From the NCBI GenBank assembly GCA_021787845.1, contig JAJYLH010000034.1, forward strand, positions 1 to 59,897: a stretch of DNA of 59,897 nucleotides, in the 5' to 3' direction. The DNA is from Myxococcales bacterium (GTDB lineage Bacteria; Myxococcota; Myxococcia; Myxococcales; JAJYLH01). This document shows, one piece after another, positions 8,006 to 17,093 of the stretch (its first letter is position 1; each line of letters opens with the position of its first letter). The notes under the pieces were generated by a model that saw only the letters and a list, made by a program, of their open reading frames with translations, did no database searches and was not told the DNA's origin. The position numbers and the translations under genes are program-made.

Positions 8006-8512
8006 TCAGCGGGGCCAAGACAGAGGCGCCCTCGGTCGGCACCGCTCACCGGTCGGCGGACTTGCCGGCGATGTGGGATGACGTGGGGAACTCGAAGCAA
8101 CGACGCCCGAGACGGGCGGCGGGGGTCCGGGAACCGCTGGCGGGGCTCCGATCGCCGTCGGCGAGATTCCGGTGGCTCCGGGCGAGATTCCGGTGGCTCC
8201 GGGCGGGATTCCGGTGGCTCCGGGCGAGATTCCGGTGGCTCCAGGCGGGATTCCGGTTACTGTCGGCGGGATTCCGGTGGCTCCGGGCGGGATTCCGGTG
8301 GCTCCGGGCGAGATTCCGGTGGCTCCGGGCGAGATTCCGGTGGCTCCGGGCGGGATTCCGGTGGCTCCGGGCGAGATTCCGGTGGCTCCGGGCGAGATTC
8401 CGGTGGCTCCGGGCGGGATTCCGGTTACTGTCGGCGGGATTCCGGTTACTGTCGGCCGGAATCCGGTTACTGTCGGCCGGAATCCGGTCACTGTGGCCAG
8501 ATTCCGGTTCAT
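8006..8512 (-). CDS. Heptapeptide-repeat protein (Gly/Pro/Thr-rich, possible)
   Basis: This 168-residue frame begins at an ATG with a good Shine-Dalgarno (GAGAGG, 6 bases before). It consists mainly of ~16 tandem heptads of the form TGI(P/S)PGA, with a few TV in place of GA, then a Pro/Ser/Arg-rich tail. There is no signal peptide or recognised domain. It lies 79 bp downstream of the phosphorylase gene on the same strand. The 21-bp DNA period keeps all frames open, so coding is not proven. The plus strand also reads as heptads (GEIPVAP), but without a comparable start. It could be a real low-complexity protein or a non-coding minisatellite. Confidence 0.4.
   Translation of the reverse strand: MNRNLATVTGFRPTVTGFRPTVTGIPPTVTGIPPGATGISPGATGISPGATGIPPGATGISPGATGISPGATGIPPGATGIPPTVTGIPPGATGISPGATGIPPGATGISPGATGISPTAIGAPPAVPGPPPPVSGVVASSSPRHPTSPASPPTGERCRPRAPLSWPR
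8163..8510. repeat. 21-bp minisatellite (~17 units)
   Basis: About 17 tandem copies of a 21-bp unit, GGCGAGATTCCGGTGGCTCC plus G, run without interruption. The main variation is GAG versus GGG before ATTCCGG and GTTACTGTC versus GTGGCTCCG after it. The period stays a multiple of three throughout. There are no spacers, so this is not a CRISPR array. Confidence 0.9.
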
Positions 8513-8591
8513 GGCGTACCTCTCTTCCTCGGTTCCGGACCGATGCCGGCGCGCGGCCTTGACGACGGTCGCACCGACCTCGGCAGGCGCC

Positions 8592-11180
8592 CTACCCCCA
8601 CTTGACGGGCACGACCTCGAACGGATTGGCGAGCTCCGGATGGTGCGGCACCACGCGAACCGCGTAGCCGAACTTGCCGCTCTTGGGGCTGACCAGCTCG
8701 CCTTCATAGAGCCACGCCTCGCCGTCGCGGCCGCGCGCCTTCATCGGATGCGCCGCGCCGTCGATCATCTCCCCGTTCGCGTCGAGCGGGGAATGGAAGA
8801 TCTGCACCGCGACCTCGTCCGCCATCAGAGCGCCCAGCGTCACCGTCGCCCGGACCTTCAACGCGTCGCCCACCGCGAGGTTCGCGTCCTGGCCGTCGAC
8901 CGCGCGGACCGCGACCCGGCTCCACTCCCGCGCCACCCGCGCTTTGTACTCCGCCAGCGCTTTCGCCCCCTTCGACTGGCCCGCGCTCAGCCGCTCGACC
9001 TTTTCCGACGCCGGCCGGTACGCCGTCTCGAAGTACTCGCGCACCATCCGATGCGTGTTGAAGACCGGCCCCAGCCGCTTGATCGACCGCTTCATCCGCG
9101 CGACCCACTCCCGCGGCACGCCCTCCTTCGAGCGCTCGTAGAACAGCGGAACGATTTCGCTCTCCAGGAGGTGGTAGAGCATGTCCGCTTCCAGCTTCTC
9201 CGCCAGCTCGCGGTCGACATACTCCTCCGCTTCGCCGATCGCCCAGCCGAGGTCGGGCTCGTACGCCTCCGCCCACCAGCCGTCGAGCACGCTGACGTGG
9301 ATGCCGCCGTTGACCACCGACTTCATCCCGCTCGTGCCCGACGCTTCGAGCGGCCGGAGCGGCGTGTTCAGCCAGATGTCCACCCCCTGCACCAGATGGC
9401 GCGCCACGTTGATGTCGTAGTCCTCGATGAAGACGATGCGATGGCGGAACTCCGGCTGCGCCGCGACCTGAATCACCTGCCGGATGATCTCCTTGCCGGG
9501 GTTGTCGCGCTGGTGCGCCTTGCCCGCGAAGAGGATCTGCACCGGCCGGTGGGCGTGGTTCAGAATCTTCGACAGCCGCGCCGGGTCGTGGAGGAGGAGC
9601 GTCGCGCGCTTGTAGGTCGCGAACCGTCGGGCGAAGCCGATGGTCAGCGCTTTCGGGTCGAGCACCTCCCCCGCTTGCGCGACCTCGCGAGCGCCTCCGC
9701 CGCGCCGGGTGATCTGCGCGACCAGCCGCTGGCGCGCGAAGGCGACCGTTCGCTCCCGACAGCGCTCGTGCGCACGCCAAAGCTCCTCGGCGGGAATCTG
9801 ATCGGTGCGCTCCCAGGTCGCCCGGTCGTCCGGGTCGGTCTCCCACCGGGGCCCCAGATAGCTGTCGAAGAGCCGCCGGATGTCCGTCGCGAGGAAGGAG
9901 CGCTGGTGCACGCCGTTGGTGATCGAGCCGATCGGCACCTCGTGCGTCGGCGCGCCGGGATAGACGCGCTTCCACATCCCGCGCGAGACCTGCCCGTGCA
10001 GCTTCGCCACCCCGTTCGCCTTCGCCGCGAGCCTCAGCGCCAGGACCGTCATGCAGAAGGCCTCCTGCCCATCGACAGGGTCTTCGCGGCCGAGCGCCAG
10101 GAACTCGTCGCGCGACAGGCCCAGCGCCTGGTACCAGTTGCCGAAGTAGCGGTCGATCATCTCCGGCGGGAAGCGGTCGTTGCCCGCCGGCACCGGCGTG
10201 TGCGTCGTGAAAACGTTCCCCGCCGCGGCCAGCTCCCGAGCCTCGGCGAACGCGAGCGACCGCTCGTTCATCGAGAGCCGCACCCGCTCCAGCGCCAGGA
10301 AGGCCGAGTGCCCTTCGTTCATGTGGCAGACCGCCGGCCTCAGCCCCACCTGGTCCAGCGCCCGCATCCCGCCGATGCCGAGCAGCATCTCCTGCCGGAT
10401 GCGCATCTCCAGGTCGCCGCCGTAGAGACGGCTCGTGATCACCCGGTCCTCCGGCGTGTTCTCCGGCAGGTTCGAGTCGAGCAGGAACAGCGGCACCCGC
10501 CCCACGTCCAGCCGCCAGACCTGCGCGAAGAGCGTCCGACCCGGCAGCTCGACGTGGACGCGCATCGGACGGCCCTGCGCGTCGTGCACGAGCGCGATGG
10601 GCAAGAGCGTCAGGTCCGTCGCCGGATGCACGTCCTGCTGCCAGCCGTCGGCGTTCACGTACTGGTGGAACGCCTCGTGGTAGAGCAGCGTCACCGCCAC
10701 CAGCGGCAAGCCGAGGTCCGACGCGCTCTTCAGGTGGTCGCCGGCGAGAATGCCCAGACCGCCGGAATAGATCGGCACCGTCTCCGAGAGCCCGAACTCC
10801 GCCGAGAAGTACGCGATGCGCGCGTCGGGCCACGCCTGCGCGGGCAAGACGGCGTCGGGCTTGCGCTCGGTGGCGACGCAGTGACGGGTGTACCAGGTCG
10901 ACGGGGCCGCGAGGTAGTCCGAGAGCGCTTTCGCTACCCGATCGAGCTGCGCGACGAACCCCTCGTCCGCCGCCGCCGCGTCGAGCTTCTCCTGGCTCGT
11001 CCGGCCGAGCAGCGCAAGCGGGTTGTGCCCGGCCTCCTCCCACAGGTCGCGGTCGAGCCGCTTGAACAGCTCGACGGCCCCGTGGTTCCAGCTCCACCAG
11101 AGGTTTCGCGCCAGCACCTCGAGCGGCGCGAGAGCCTTGGGGAGCGCGGGACGAACGAAGTAGCTGCGTACGGTCGGCAA
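8592..11180 (-). CDS. glgP: Alpha-glucan (glycogen) phosphorylase, GT35
   Basis: This 862-residue enzyme is of the bacterial/archaeal alpha-glucan phosphorylase type. It releases glucose 1-phosphate from glycogen or maltodextrin in the cytoplasm using pyridoxal phosphate. Family hallmarks are the N-terminal LARNLWWSWNHGAVELF segment, YFSAEFGLSE, YSGGLGILAGDHLKSASDLG, CHMNEGHSAF and TTHTPVPAG. The PLP-lysine motif EASGTSGMKSVVNGG lies near residue 600. The C-terminal ~130 residues form a beta-rich extension typical of this subgroup. A TTG at 11180 with GGAGGAGG just upstream is chosen over a TTG 15 bases earlier, whose codons would include the ribosome site. No other glycogen gene is in the window. 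Confidence 0.95.
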   Translation of the reverse strand: MPTVRSYFVRPALPKALAPLEVLARNLWWSWNHGAVELFKRLDRDLWEEAGHNPLALLGRTSQEKLDAAAADEGFVAQLDRVAKALSDYLAAPSTWYTRHCVATERKPDAVLPAQAWPDARIAYFSAEFGLSETVPIYSGGLGILAGDHLKSASDLGLPLVAVTLLYHEAFHQYVNADGWQQDVHPATDLTLLPIALVHDAQGRPMRVHVELPGRTLFAQVWRLDVGRVPLFLLDSNLPENTPEDRVITSRLYGGDLEMRIRQEMLLGIGGMRALDQVGLRPAVCHMNEGHSAFLALERVRLSMNERSLAFAEARELAAAGNVFTTHTPVPAGNDRFPPEMIDRYFGNWYQALGLSRDEFLALGREDPVDGQEAFCMTVLALRLAAKANGVAKLHGQVSRGMWKRVYPGAPTHEVPIGSITNGVHQRSFLATDIRRLFDSYLGPRWETDPDDRATWERTDQIPAEELWRAHERCRERTVAFARQRLVAQITRRGGGAREVAQAGEVLDPKALTIGFARRFATYKRATLLLHDPARLSKILNHAHRPVQILFAGKAHQRDNPGKEIIRQVIQVAAQPEFRHRIVFIEDYDINVARHLVQGVDIWLNTPLRPLEASGTSGMKSVVNGGIHVSVLDGWWAEAYEPDLGWAIGEAEEYVDRELAEKLEADMLYHLLESEIVPLFYERSKEGVPREWVARMKRSIKRLGPVFNTHRMVREYFETAYRPASEKVERLSAGQSKGAKALAEYKARVAREWSRVAVRAVDGQDANLAVGDALKVRATVTLGALMADEVAVQIFHSPLDANGEMIDGAAHPMKARGRDGEAWLYEGELVSPKSGKFGYAVRVVPHHPELANPFEVVPVKWG

Positions 11181-11283
11181 GGGAGCCTCCTCCAAGAAAA
11201 GCGCGCCATTCTGGCCGCTCCGCCGGGGAATTCAAGGGCGTCGCCGAGGCCAGGCGCCAGGTCGCGACTTCGCCCGCGGGCGC

Positions 11284-11317
11284 TCAGACCGATCGGTCGG
11301 ATCGGTCGGATCGGACC
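11284..11317. repeat. 9-bp-unit palindromic array, copy 2
   Basis: CAGACC is followed by two and a half GATCGGTCG units and ends GATCGGACC. It lies in the 337-bp divergent gap (11181-11517) between glgP and the acyl-CoA dehydrogenase. That gap shows no other recognised feature. Confidence 0.8.
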
Positions 11318-11517
11318 AGCCGTCAGAGCTGCCTGACCGCCACCCGCTCGCGACTCGCTCGCCCCACGGCACCCTGGGCGCCCGCTTGCCAACAGTCCGC
11401 TTCGGCGCTATTCGTGACGCAGCGGGCCGTGAATGAGCGCCCATTCATCCGGTGGCCGCGAGAGTGAGGCGCTCGAAAGACCTCAAACCGCTTTGGCTCG
11501 CGAGAGGCAGGCACACC

Positions 11518-13356
11518 ATGTCGAACGTCCTTCGCAACCGCTACCAGGCAGACCTCCGCGAGATCGAGTTCCAGCTCTTCGAGCAGGCGAAGCTGGAGGA
11601 GATCTTCGGCGGCGACGGCCCGTTCTCTGCCTGGGACAAGGAGAGCGTCCAGATGGTCCTCCAGCAGGCGAAGCAGTTCGCCTACGACGTGACGGGCCCC
11701 TTGAACGCTTTCGGCGACCAGCAGGGCTGCCGGGTGGAAGACGGGCGGGTGAAGACGCCGGCCGGGTTCCAGGACGCCTGGAACAAGATGTACGAGCTCG
11801 GCCTGAAGTCCCTCGCGGTGCCGGAGAGCCTGGGCGGACAAAGCGGGCCGCACGCGCTCCAGGTCGCCGTCGAGGAGATGCTCTCCGGCTCCAACACCGC
11901 GTTCAACATGTACCCCGGCCTCGCGATGGGCGCCTCGGACATGCTGGCCGCCTTCGGTACCCCTGAGCAGAAGGGCCTCTACCTCCCGAAGATGATCGCC
12001 GGCCAGTGGGGCGGGACGATGTGCCTGACGGAAGCGCAGGCGGGCAGCGACGTCGGCGCCGCCACCACCAAGGCCCTCCGCCAACCCGACGGCCGCTTCA
12101 AGATCGTCGGGACCAAGGTCTTCATCACCGGCGGCGACCACGACCTCGCCGAGAACATCGTCCACATGGTGCTCGCCCGCATCGAGGGCGCGCCGGCGGG
12201 GACGAAAGGGCTCTCGCTCTTCATCGTGCCCCGCGTGCGCGTGACGAAGACCGGCTCCCTCGCCGACTTCAACGACGTCACCCTCGGCGGCATCGAGCAC
12301 AAGCTCGGCATCAAGGGCTCGGCGACCTGCGTCCTGAACTTCGGCGAGAACGACGACTGCTTCGGCGAGCTGATGGGCGGCGCCGAGAACGAAGGCATCA
12401 AGCAGATGTTCCACTTGATGAACACCGCCCGGCTGGCGGTGGGCGTGCAGGGGCTCGCGCTCGCGAGTAGCGCCTACCTTTCCGCGCTGTCGTACGCCAG
12501 GGAGCGCAAGCAGGGCTCGTCGATCGAGCACTTCAAGGACCCACAAGCGCCGCGGGTGACCATCATCCACCACCCGGACATCCGCCGCAGCCTCCTCGAG
12601 ATGAAGGCGCGGGTCGAGGGCATCCGGTCGTTGATCGTGCTCATCGCCTCGCACGCCGACCGCGCCGCTTACTACCAGGGAAAGGATGACGAGAAGGTCG
12701 CCTACCACAAGGGCCAGGTCGAGCTGTTGACGCCGATCGTGAAGGCCTACGCCTCCGACCAGGCGTTCCGGGTGGCGGAGATCGCGCTCCAGGTCCACGG
12801 CGGCGCCGGGTACATCCACGACTACGGCGTCGAGCAGGACCTGCGCGACTCGAAGATCTTCAGCATCTACGAGGGCACGAACCACATCCAGGCGATGGAC
12901 CTGGTCGCCCGCAAGCTCGGGCAGAAGGGCGGCGCCAACACCCAGGCGCTGGTCGGCGAAATCCAGGCGTTCTGCGAGGCGCACCGGGAGGACCCGCAGC
13001 TCGGCCCGGCGACAGCGCTCCTGGCCACCGCCACCGAAGCCGTGGTCGGCTGCGTGATGCGGTTCATGGGCTGGTCGGCGGAAGGGAAGCTGCCCCTCGT
13101 CGCGCTCTTCGCGAACCGCTTCCTCGAGCTGATGAGCGAGGCGGTCGTCGGCTACCAGCTCCTGAAGGGAGCGTCGATCGCCAAGGCCGAGCTCGCCGCC
13201 GGCTCCGACGAGAAGGACTTCTACCAGGGCAAGGTCCACGCCGCGCTGTGGTTCGCGCGCAACGTCCTCCCGACGATCCCCGGCCGCGCCGAGGTCGCCG
13301 GCAACGAGGACGACTCCGCGATGACCATCAGCGACGAGTCGTTCGCGACGGCGTAG
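11518..13356 (+). CDS. Acyl-CoA dehydrogenase (long, ~600-residue type)
   Basis: This 612-residue FAD enzyme oxidises an acyl-CoA to the enoyl-CoA. The N-terminal alpha domain contains a helical extension. The middle beta domain has MCLTEAQAGSDVGAA and KVFITGGDHD. The C-terminal alpha domain contains LQVHGGAGYIHDYGVEQDLRD and the catalytic Glu in IYEGTNHIQ. About 130 further residues follow, as in the AcdA/DmdC-like subgroup. Acyl chain preference cannot be assigned, since DmdC-like members act on methylmercaptopropionyl-CoA and others on fatty acyl-CoA. The ATG at 11518 is preceded by GAGAGGCAGG. The gene stands alone, convergent with the diaminohexanoate dehydrogenase gene. Confidence 0.93.
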   Translation: MSNVLRNRYQADLREIEFQLFEQAKLEEIFGGDGPFSAWDKESVQMVLQQAKQFAYDVTGPLNAFGDQQGCRVEDGRVKTPAGFQDAWNKMYELGLKSLAVPESLGGQSGPHALQVAVEEMLSGSNTAFNMYPGLAMGASDMLAAFGTPEQKGLYLPKMIAGQWGGTMCLTEAQAGSDVGAATTKALRQPDGRFKIVGTKVFITGGDHDLAENIVHMVLARIEGAPAGTKGLSLFIVPRVRVTKTGSLADFNDVTLGGIEHKLGIKGSATCVLNFGENDDCFGELMGGAENEGIKQMFHLMNTARLAVGVQGLALASSAYLSALSYARERKQGSSIEHFKDPQAPRVTIIHHPDIRRSLLEMKARVEGIRSLIVLIASHADRAAYYQGKDDEKVAYHKGQVELLTPIVKAYASDQAFRVAEIALQVHGGAGYIHDYGVEQDLRDSKIFSIYEGTNHIQAMDLVARKLGQKGGANTQALVGEIQAFCEAHREDPQLGPATALLATATEAVVGCVMRFMGWSAEGKLPLVALFANRFLELMSEAVVGYQLLKGASIAKAELAAGSDEKDFYQGKVHAALWFARNVLPTIPGRAEVAGNEDDSAMTISDESFATA

Positions 13357-13430
13357 CGGCAGGAACCGAGGGTCGGCAGCGCCGCGAGACGGTCTCGGTC
13401 GCCCCAAGCGCGGCCGCGTCTCTTGCCGTC

Positions 13431-13470
13431 GATCGGACTGATCAGTCGGATCCGACCGATCGGTCTGATC
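13431..13470. repeat. 9-bp-unit palindromic array, copy 3
   Basis: GATCGGACT, GATCAGTCG, GATCCGACC and GATCGGTCT units are arranged as two inverted halves, followed by GATC. The array sits directly upstream of the 71-bp tandem repeat, between the convergent acyl-CoA dehydrogenase and diaminohexanoate dehydrogenase genes. Confidence 0.8.
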
Positions 13471-13634
13471 GGCAGACAGGCGCGCCTCACCGCGGATCCA
13501 TTCGACGACCCGCCGGGCGCGGTCGGCCGATCGGTCTGACCGGCAGACAGGCGCGCCTCACCGCGGATCCATTCGACGACCCGCCGGGCGCGGTCGGCCG
13601 ATCGGTCTGACCGGCAGGCAGGCGCGCCTCACCC
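13471..13634. repeat. 71-bp tandem repeat, ~2.3 copies
   Basis: The unit starts GGCAGACAGGCGCGCCTCAC at 13471, again at 13542, and as GGCAGGCAGGCGCGCCTCAC at 13613, so the period is exactly 71 bp. The first two units are almost identical. Each ends with GGCCGATCGGTCTGA, that is, the core of the 9-bp palindromic element. It fills most of the 310-bp gap 13357-13666, and no gene is seen. Confidence 0.9.
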
Positions 13635-13666
13635 GGCCCCACGACCGGCCACCTTCCCGGTCCCGC

Positions 13667-14704
13667 TCAGCCGCGGATGCGCTGCTCGAACAGTGCCCGC
13701 AGCGCCGGCAGCCGGCGCACGAGGGAGAGCGCCATCTCGGCGTGACCCTGGACGTAGCCGTTGCCGATGGTCAGCCGCACGTCCCGCCCGAGGCCCTCGG
13801 CCCCCAGCGCCGCTGCCGTGAAGCTCGTCGCCATGCTGAAGAAGAGCACCTCCCCGCCGTCCCGCGCCGAAAGGATCGAGGCGAGCTCGGTTCGCGGCAC
13901 GCTCGCGCAGTTGACGACCAGATCGCACATCCGTCCGCCGGTCGTCGACCGCACCGCCACCAGCACGTCGACCGGCCGCGTCGCGTCCGCCGCCAGCGCC
14001 AGGTCGGCAAGACCGCCCTCGCACAGCCTGGTCGGCTGGTCCAGCTTGAGGTCGAGCGCGAGCACCCTCCCCTCGGGGCCCACCCGTTCCTTCGCCGCCG
14101 CGCAGGCGAGCGCGCCGCTCTTGCCCGCGCCGATGACGAGCACCGTCTGCCCCGGCTGCGCGATTCGCGCGACCAACGCTGGCGCCCCACAGACGTCCAG
14201 CACCGCGAGCGCCAGGGTCTCCGGCAGATCCTCCGGCAGCGGTGCGTAGACGCCGCTCGCGAAGAGAATCGCCCGGCCCTTGACGTCGACCCGCTCCGAG
14301 TGGACGTGGACCTTCGTGATCTCGTGAAGCTCGAGCGGCGTCAGCGAGAGCGACACCAAGGTCGCCACCCGGTCGCCGACCTCGAGCGTCGCGTTCGCCG
14401 GATGCGCGGGCCCGAGCTTCGCGACCCGGCCGATCAGGATGCCACCCGAGCCGGTCACCGGGTTGTGCATCTTTCCCCGGGTCTCGACGATCTCGCGGAT
14501 GCGGCGGGCGATCGCCCGTTCGTCGGGACCGGCCTCGCGCTCGATCTGCCGGAACGACGCGGCGTCGACGTTCAGGTGGTCGACCTCGATCTCCATCTCG
14601 TCGTCGGCGAGGGGCAGCGTCGGGTCGACCTTCTCCGCGCCCTGCGGCAGGGCTCCGGCCGGGCTCACGACCCGACGCAGGCCGAACGGATCGAGCAGGG
14701 GCAA
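13667..14704 (-). CDS. kdd: L-erythro-3,5-diaminohexanoate dehydrogenase
   Basis: This 345-residue oxidoreductase matches the Kdd family of lysine fermentation, which deaminates L-erythro-3,5-diaminohexanoate to 5-amino-3-oxohexanoate with NAD(P). The recognisable segments are KMHNPVTGSGGILIGRV, the hydrophobic SLSLTPLELHEITKV, a Rossmann motif VLVIGAGKSGALACAAA near residue 190, and TIGNGYVQGHAEMAL near the C terminus. It belongs to the alcohol-dehydrogenase-like fold without the classical zinc Cys set. The start is a TTG with GAGGTGA upstream. No lysine aminomutase (kamA, kamDE) or cleavage-enzyme gene is in the window. The role in lysine degradation is therefore inferred from the family. 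Confidence 0.8.
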   Translation of the reverse strand: MPLLDPFGLRRVVSPAGALPQGAEKVDPTLPLADDEMEIEVDHLNVDAASFRQIEREAGPDERAIARRIREIVETRGKMHNPVTGSGGILIGRVAKLGPAHPANATLEVGDRVATLVSLSLTPLELHEITKVHVHSERVDVKGRAILFASGVYAPLPEDLPETLALAVLDVCGAPALVARIAQPGQTVLVIGAGKSGALACAAAKERVGPEGRVLALDLKLDQPTRLCEGGLADLALAADATRPVDVLVAVRSTTGGRMCDLVVNCASVPRTELASILSARDGGEVLFFSMATSFTAAALGAEGLGRDVRLTIGNGYVQGHAEMALSLVRRLPALRALFEQRIRG

Positions 14705-14756
14705 AGGTCACCTCGCAGAGCAGAGATAGAGCCCAGCGCTCGGACCGGAACGTCTT

Positions 14757-15701
14757 TCAACGGGAGCCGAGGCCCGGCGCCAGCAGCAGAATTCCCGGTT
14801 GCAGGCCACCGCGGGCCTCCAGCCCCTCGACAGCGCCCTCGGTGGCCTCACGCGCCGCCGCGCGCGCGTCCCCGCGCAGGAAATCCAGAAACCGGTTGCG
14901 CTTCACGGGGTAGACGAGCTGCGGCTCACCGTGCAGCTTCGACAGGCGCATCAGCTCGTCGACCGCCGTCCGGAAGTTGCCGATCTTGTCGATGAGCCCG
15001 AGCTTCTGCGCCTCCTCGCCGGTGTAGACCCGCCCGTCGGCCAGCGGCAGGATGTCCGCCACCTTCTTGTGCCGCCCCGCGGCCACCGCCGCCACGAACT
15101 GCTGGTAGATGTCGTGGATCAGTCCGTTCAGGTAGGCCTTGTCCTGGTCGGTGATGGGACGGAAAGGGCTGCCGGCGTCCTTGAGCGCTCCCGTCTTGAG
15201 GGTGGTCTCCTGCACCTTGGCAGCGCTCAAGAGGTCCGGCACCGCGAAGAGCTGGCTGATGACCCCGATGCTCCCCGTCAGCGTGCCGGGGTCGGCGACG
15301 ATCTCGTCGCAGGCGACCGACACGTAGTAGCCACCGCTCGCGGCGAGGTTCCCCATCGAGCAGACGACCTTCTTCTTCTTCTCCGCCCGCCGGATCTCCT
15401 CGTTCAGCTCCTGGCTCGGCGCCACCGCCCCGCCCGGCGAGTCCACCCGCACCACGATGCCTTTGATCTCGTCGTCGCGCGCGAAGTCGTAGATCTGCTC
15501 GGCCTCCCGCCGCCCCTCGATGCCGCCCTTCGCGCCGATGACGCCCTTCAAGACCACCACCCCGAGCTTCGGCCCGCCGGTCGGCCCCTCGGTGCGCTCC
15601 TGCCCCCTGAGAGCGGCGAAGGCCACCCCGACGAAAATCAAGAACAGCAAGAAGAAGCCGCCGAAGACGATGGCGAGCAGCCAGACGGAGCGACGGTTCA
15701 T
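14757..15701 (-). CDS. sppA: Signal peptide peptidase SppA (36-kDa type)
   Basis: This 314-residue serine protease is anchored by an N-terminal membrane helix (about residues 7-30) with its active domain outside the cytoplasm. It degrades cleaved signal peptides. The catalytic Ser is at about 122 in GNLAASGGYYVS, and the likely general-base Lys is at about 174 in GALKDAG, a spacing like that of the single-domain Bacillus type. The motif ADPGTLTGSIGVI is also conserved. The ATG at 15701 has GAGGGGA upstream; an in-frame extension of 24 residues further upstream lies in a dispersed repeat and is unlikely to be translated. It is the downstream neighbour of kdd but is separated by 52 bp. Confidence 0.92.
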   Translation of the reverse strand: MNRRSVWLLAIVFGGFFLLFLIFVGVAFAALRGQERTEGPTGGPKLGVVVLKGVIGAKGGIEGRREAEQIYDFARDDEIKGIVVRVDSPGGAVAPSQELNEEIRRAEKKKKVVCSMGNLAASGGYYVSVACDEIVADPGTLTGSIGVISQLFAVPDLLSAAKVQETTLKTGALKDAGSPFRPITDQDKAYLNGLIHDIYQQFVAAVAAGRHKKVADILPLADGRVYTGEEAQKLGLIDKIGNFRTAVDELMRLSKLHGEPQLVYPVKRNRFLDFLRGDARAAAREATEGAVEGLEARGGLQPGILLLAPGLGSR

Positions 15702-15711
15702 GGGCGTCCCC

Positions 15712-15800
15712 TCGGGGGTCCTTTTTCGAGCGCCGAATCGCGAGTCGCACTTTACTGCATGTTCGTCTGACATGCCGACGGAACGTGCGACATAGTGCAG
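15712..15800. repeat. Dispersed ~90-bp element, copy B (upstream of sppA)
   Basis: Read on the minus strand it contains TGCAGTAAAGTGCGACTCGC, a gap, then CTCGAAAAAGGACCCCCGAG directly before the sppA ribosome site. The same blocks occur in order and at similar spacing at 49066-49157. It lies in the 392-bp divergent gap between sppA and trxB (15702-16093). The remainder of that gap shows no recognised element apart from presumed promoters. Confidence 0.5.
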
Positions 15801-16093
15801 ACCGGCGCGGAGGCGAAAAAAAAGAGGCCCCGCCGGTCGGCCGATCGTCTAGCACATCCGCGCCGTTGGCGGGTCGCTCGCCCGGCCCCCGGGGAGAGCG
15901 GACCGAATCCAAGGCTCGCGCCGCCGGCTCCAAGGGCCACGAGAGCGCGAGAGGCGGCGTAGGGTGGGTTCAAGAGCCCTCCCGCTCGCCATGAAGACGC
16001 GCTCGGCCTGTTGCCCGATTCCGGACGGTCGTCCGCGTCGGGGAACGCGTGCTACAAGAGACGCTCGACCTGAAGCCCCAACGGAGAAGACCC

Positions 16094-17044
16094 ATGCCCC
16101 CACCCGTCGAGAAGCTCGTGATCATCGGCTCCGGTCCTGCTGGGCACACCGCGGCCATCTATGCCGCGCGCGCCAACTTGAAGCCGGTGATGTTCGAGGG
16201 CTTTCTCGCAGCCGGCGTCGCCGCGGGCGGCCAGCTCACCACCACCACCGAGGTCGAGAACTTTCCGGGCTTTTCCGAGGGCATCGACGGCACCGAGCTG
16301 ACGGTCGCCTTCCGCGCGCAGTCGGAGCGGTTCGGCACCCGCATCTTCACCGAGACGGTGGAGTCGGTCGACCTGTCGAAGCGGCCGTTCCTCGTGCGTT
16401 CGACGGACCGCGAGGCGCTCGCGCAGGCGCTCGTCATCGCGACCGGCGCGACCGCCAAGCGCCTGCACGTCGCGGGCGAGGAGAAATACTGGCAGCGCGG
16501 CATCTCGGCTTGCGCGGTGTGCGATGGCGCGTTGCCGATCTATCGGGACAAGGTGTTGGTGGTGATCGGCGGGGGCGACACGGCGGTCGAGGAGGCGACG
16601 CACCTGACCAAGTTCGCGTCGAAGGTGCGGGTGCTCCACCGCCGCCACGAGCTGCGCGCCTCGAAGATCATGCAGAAGCGACTCTTCGAGAACCCGAAGA
16701 TCGAGATGGTGTGGGACACGGTGCTGGAGGAGGCGCTCGGCGACAAGCACCTGAGCCACCTCGTGGTGCGCAACGTCAAGAGCGGCGAGAAGACCACCAT
16801 CGAGGCGGGCGGGCTCTTCTACGCCATCGGCCACGAGCCGAACACCGCGTTCCTCGGCGGGCAGATCGAGCTGGACAGGACGGGATACATCGTCACCCGG
16901 CCGGGCACCACCCGGACCAGCGTCGACGGCGTCTTCGCCGCCGGAGACGTCCAGGACAAGATCTACCGCCAGGCGGTCACCGCCGCGGGGAGCGGCTGCA
17001 TGGCGGCCCTGGACGCGGAGAGGTTCCTGCAAGAACACGAGTAG
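16094..17044 (+). CDS. trxB: Thioredoxin-disulfide reductase
   Basis: This 316-residue cytoplasmic flavoenzyme transfers electrons from NADPH through FAD to thioredoxin. It has the FAD dinucleotide motif GSGPAG at 12-17 and [16 protein letters not shown]. The redox-active pair is Cys140-Ala-Val-Cys143, and the NADPH site [10 protein letters not shown] at 159-168 is followed by the phosphate-binding HRRHELRAS at 182-190. The second FAD motif [10 protein letters not shown] lies near the C terminus. Its length is standard. The ATG at 16094 is preceded by GGAGAAG; the frame extends 15 codons upstream without a better site. It is convergent with lpxC. Confidence 0.96.
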   Translation: MPPPVEKLVIIGSGPAGHTAAIYAARANLKPVMFEGFLAAGVAAGGQLTTTTEVENFPGFSEGIDGTELTVAFRAQSERFGTRIFTETVESVDLSKRPFLVRSTDREALAQALVIATGATAKRLHVAGEEKYWQRGISACAVCDGALPIYRDKVLVVIGGGDTAVEEATHLTKFASKVRVLHRRHELRASKIMQKRLFENPKIEMVWDTVLEEALGDKHLSHLVVRNVKSGEKTTIEAGGLFYAIGHEPNTAFLGGQIELDRTGYIVTRPGTTRTSVDGVFAAGDVQDKIYRQAVTAAGSGCMAALDAERFLQEHE

Positions 17045-17067
17045 CGGCAGCGGCGCCGCTGTGCCGC
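17044..17067 (+). terminator. GC-rich hairpin after trxB
   Basis: The stop codon of trxB runs directly into GCGGCAGCGGC-GCCGCTGTGCCGC, an almost perfect stem. No T-run follows, so it is at best a weak intrinsic terminator or an RNA-stabilising hairpin. Confidence 0.35.
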
Positions 17068-17093
17068 GCGCAGCCCGTCCACGTCGACACGAG

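Noticed and set aside
8163-8510. CRISPR array
   Set aside because: The 21-bp units are directly adjacent without unique spacers and no cas genes are present.
8172-11336. Very long plus-strand reading frame antisense to the phosphorylase gene
   Set aside because: Its protein is rich in Arg, His and Pro with no domain, and mirrors glgP codons. It is a high-GC shadow frame.
13471-13634. CRISPR or attachment site
   Set aside because: The 71-bp period is one continuous repeat; there is no integrase or tRNA nearby.
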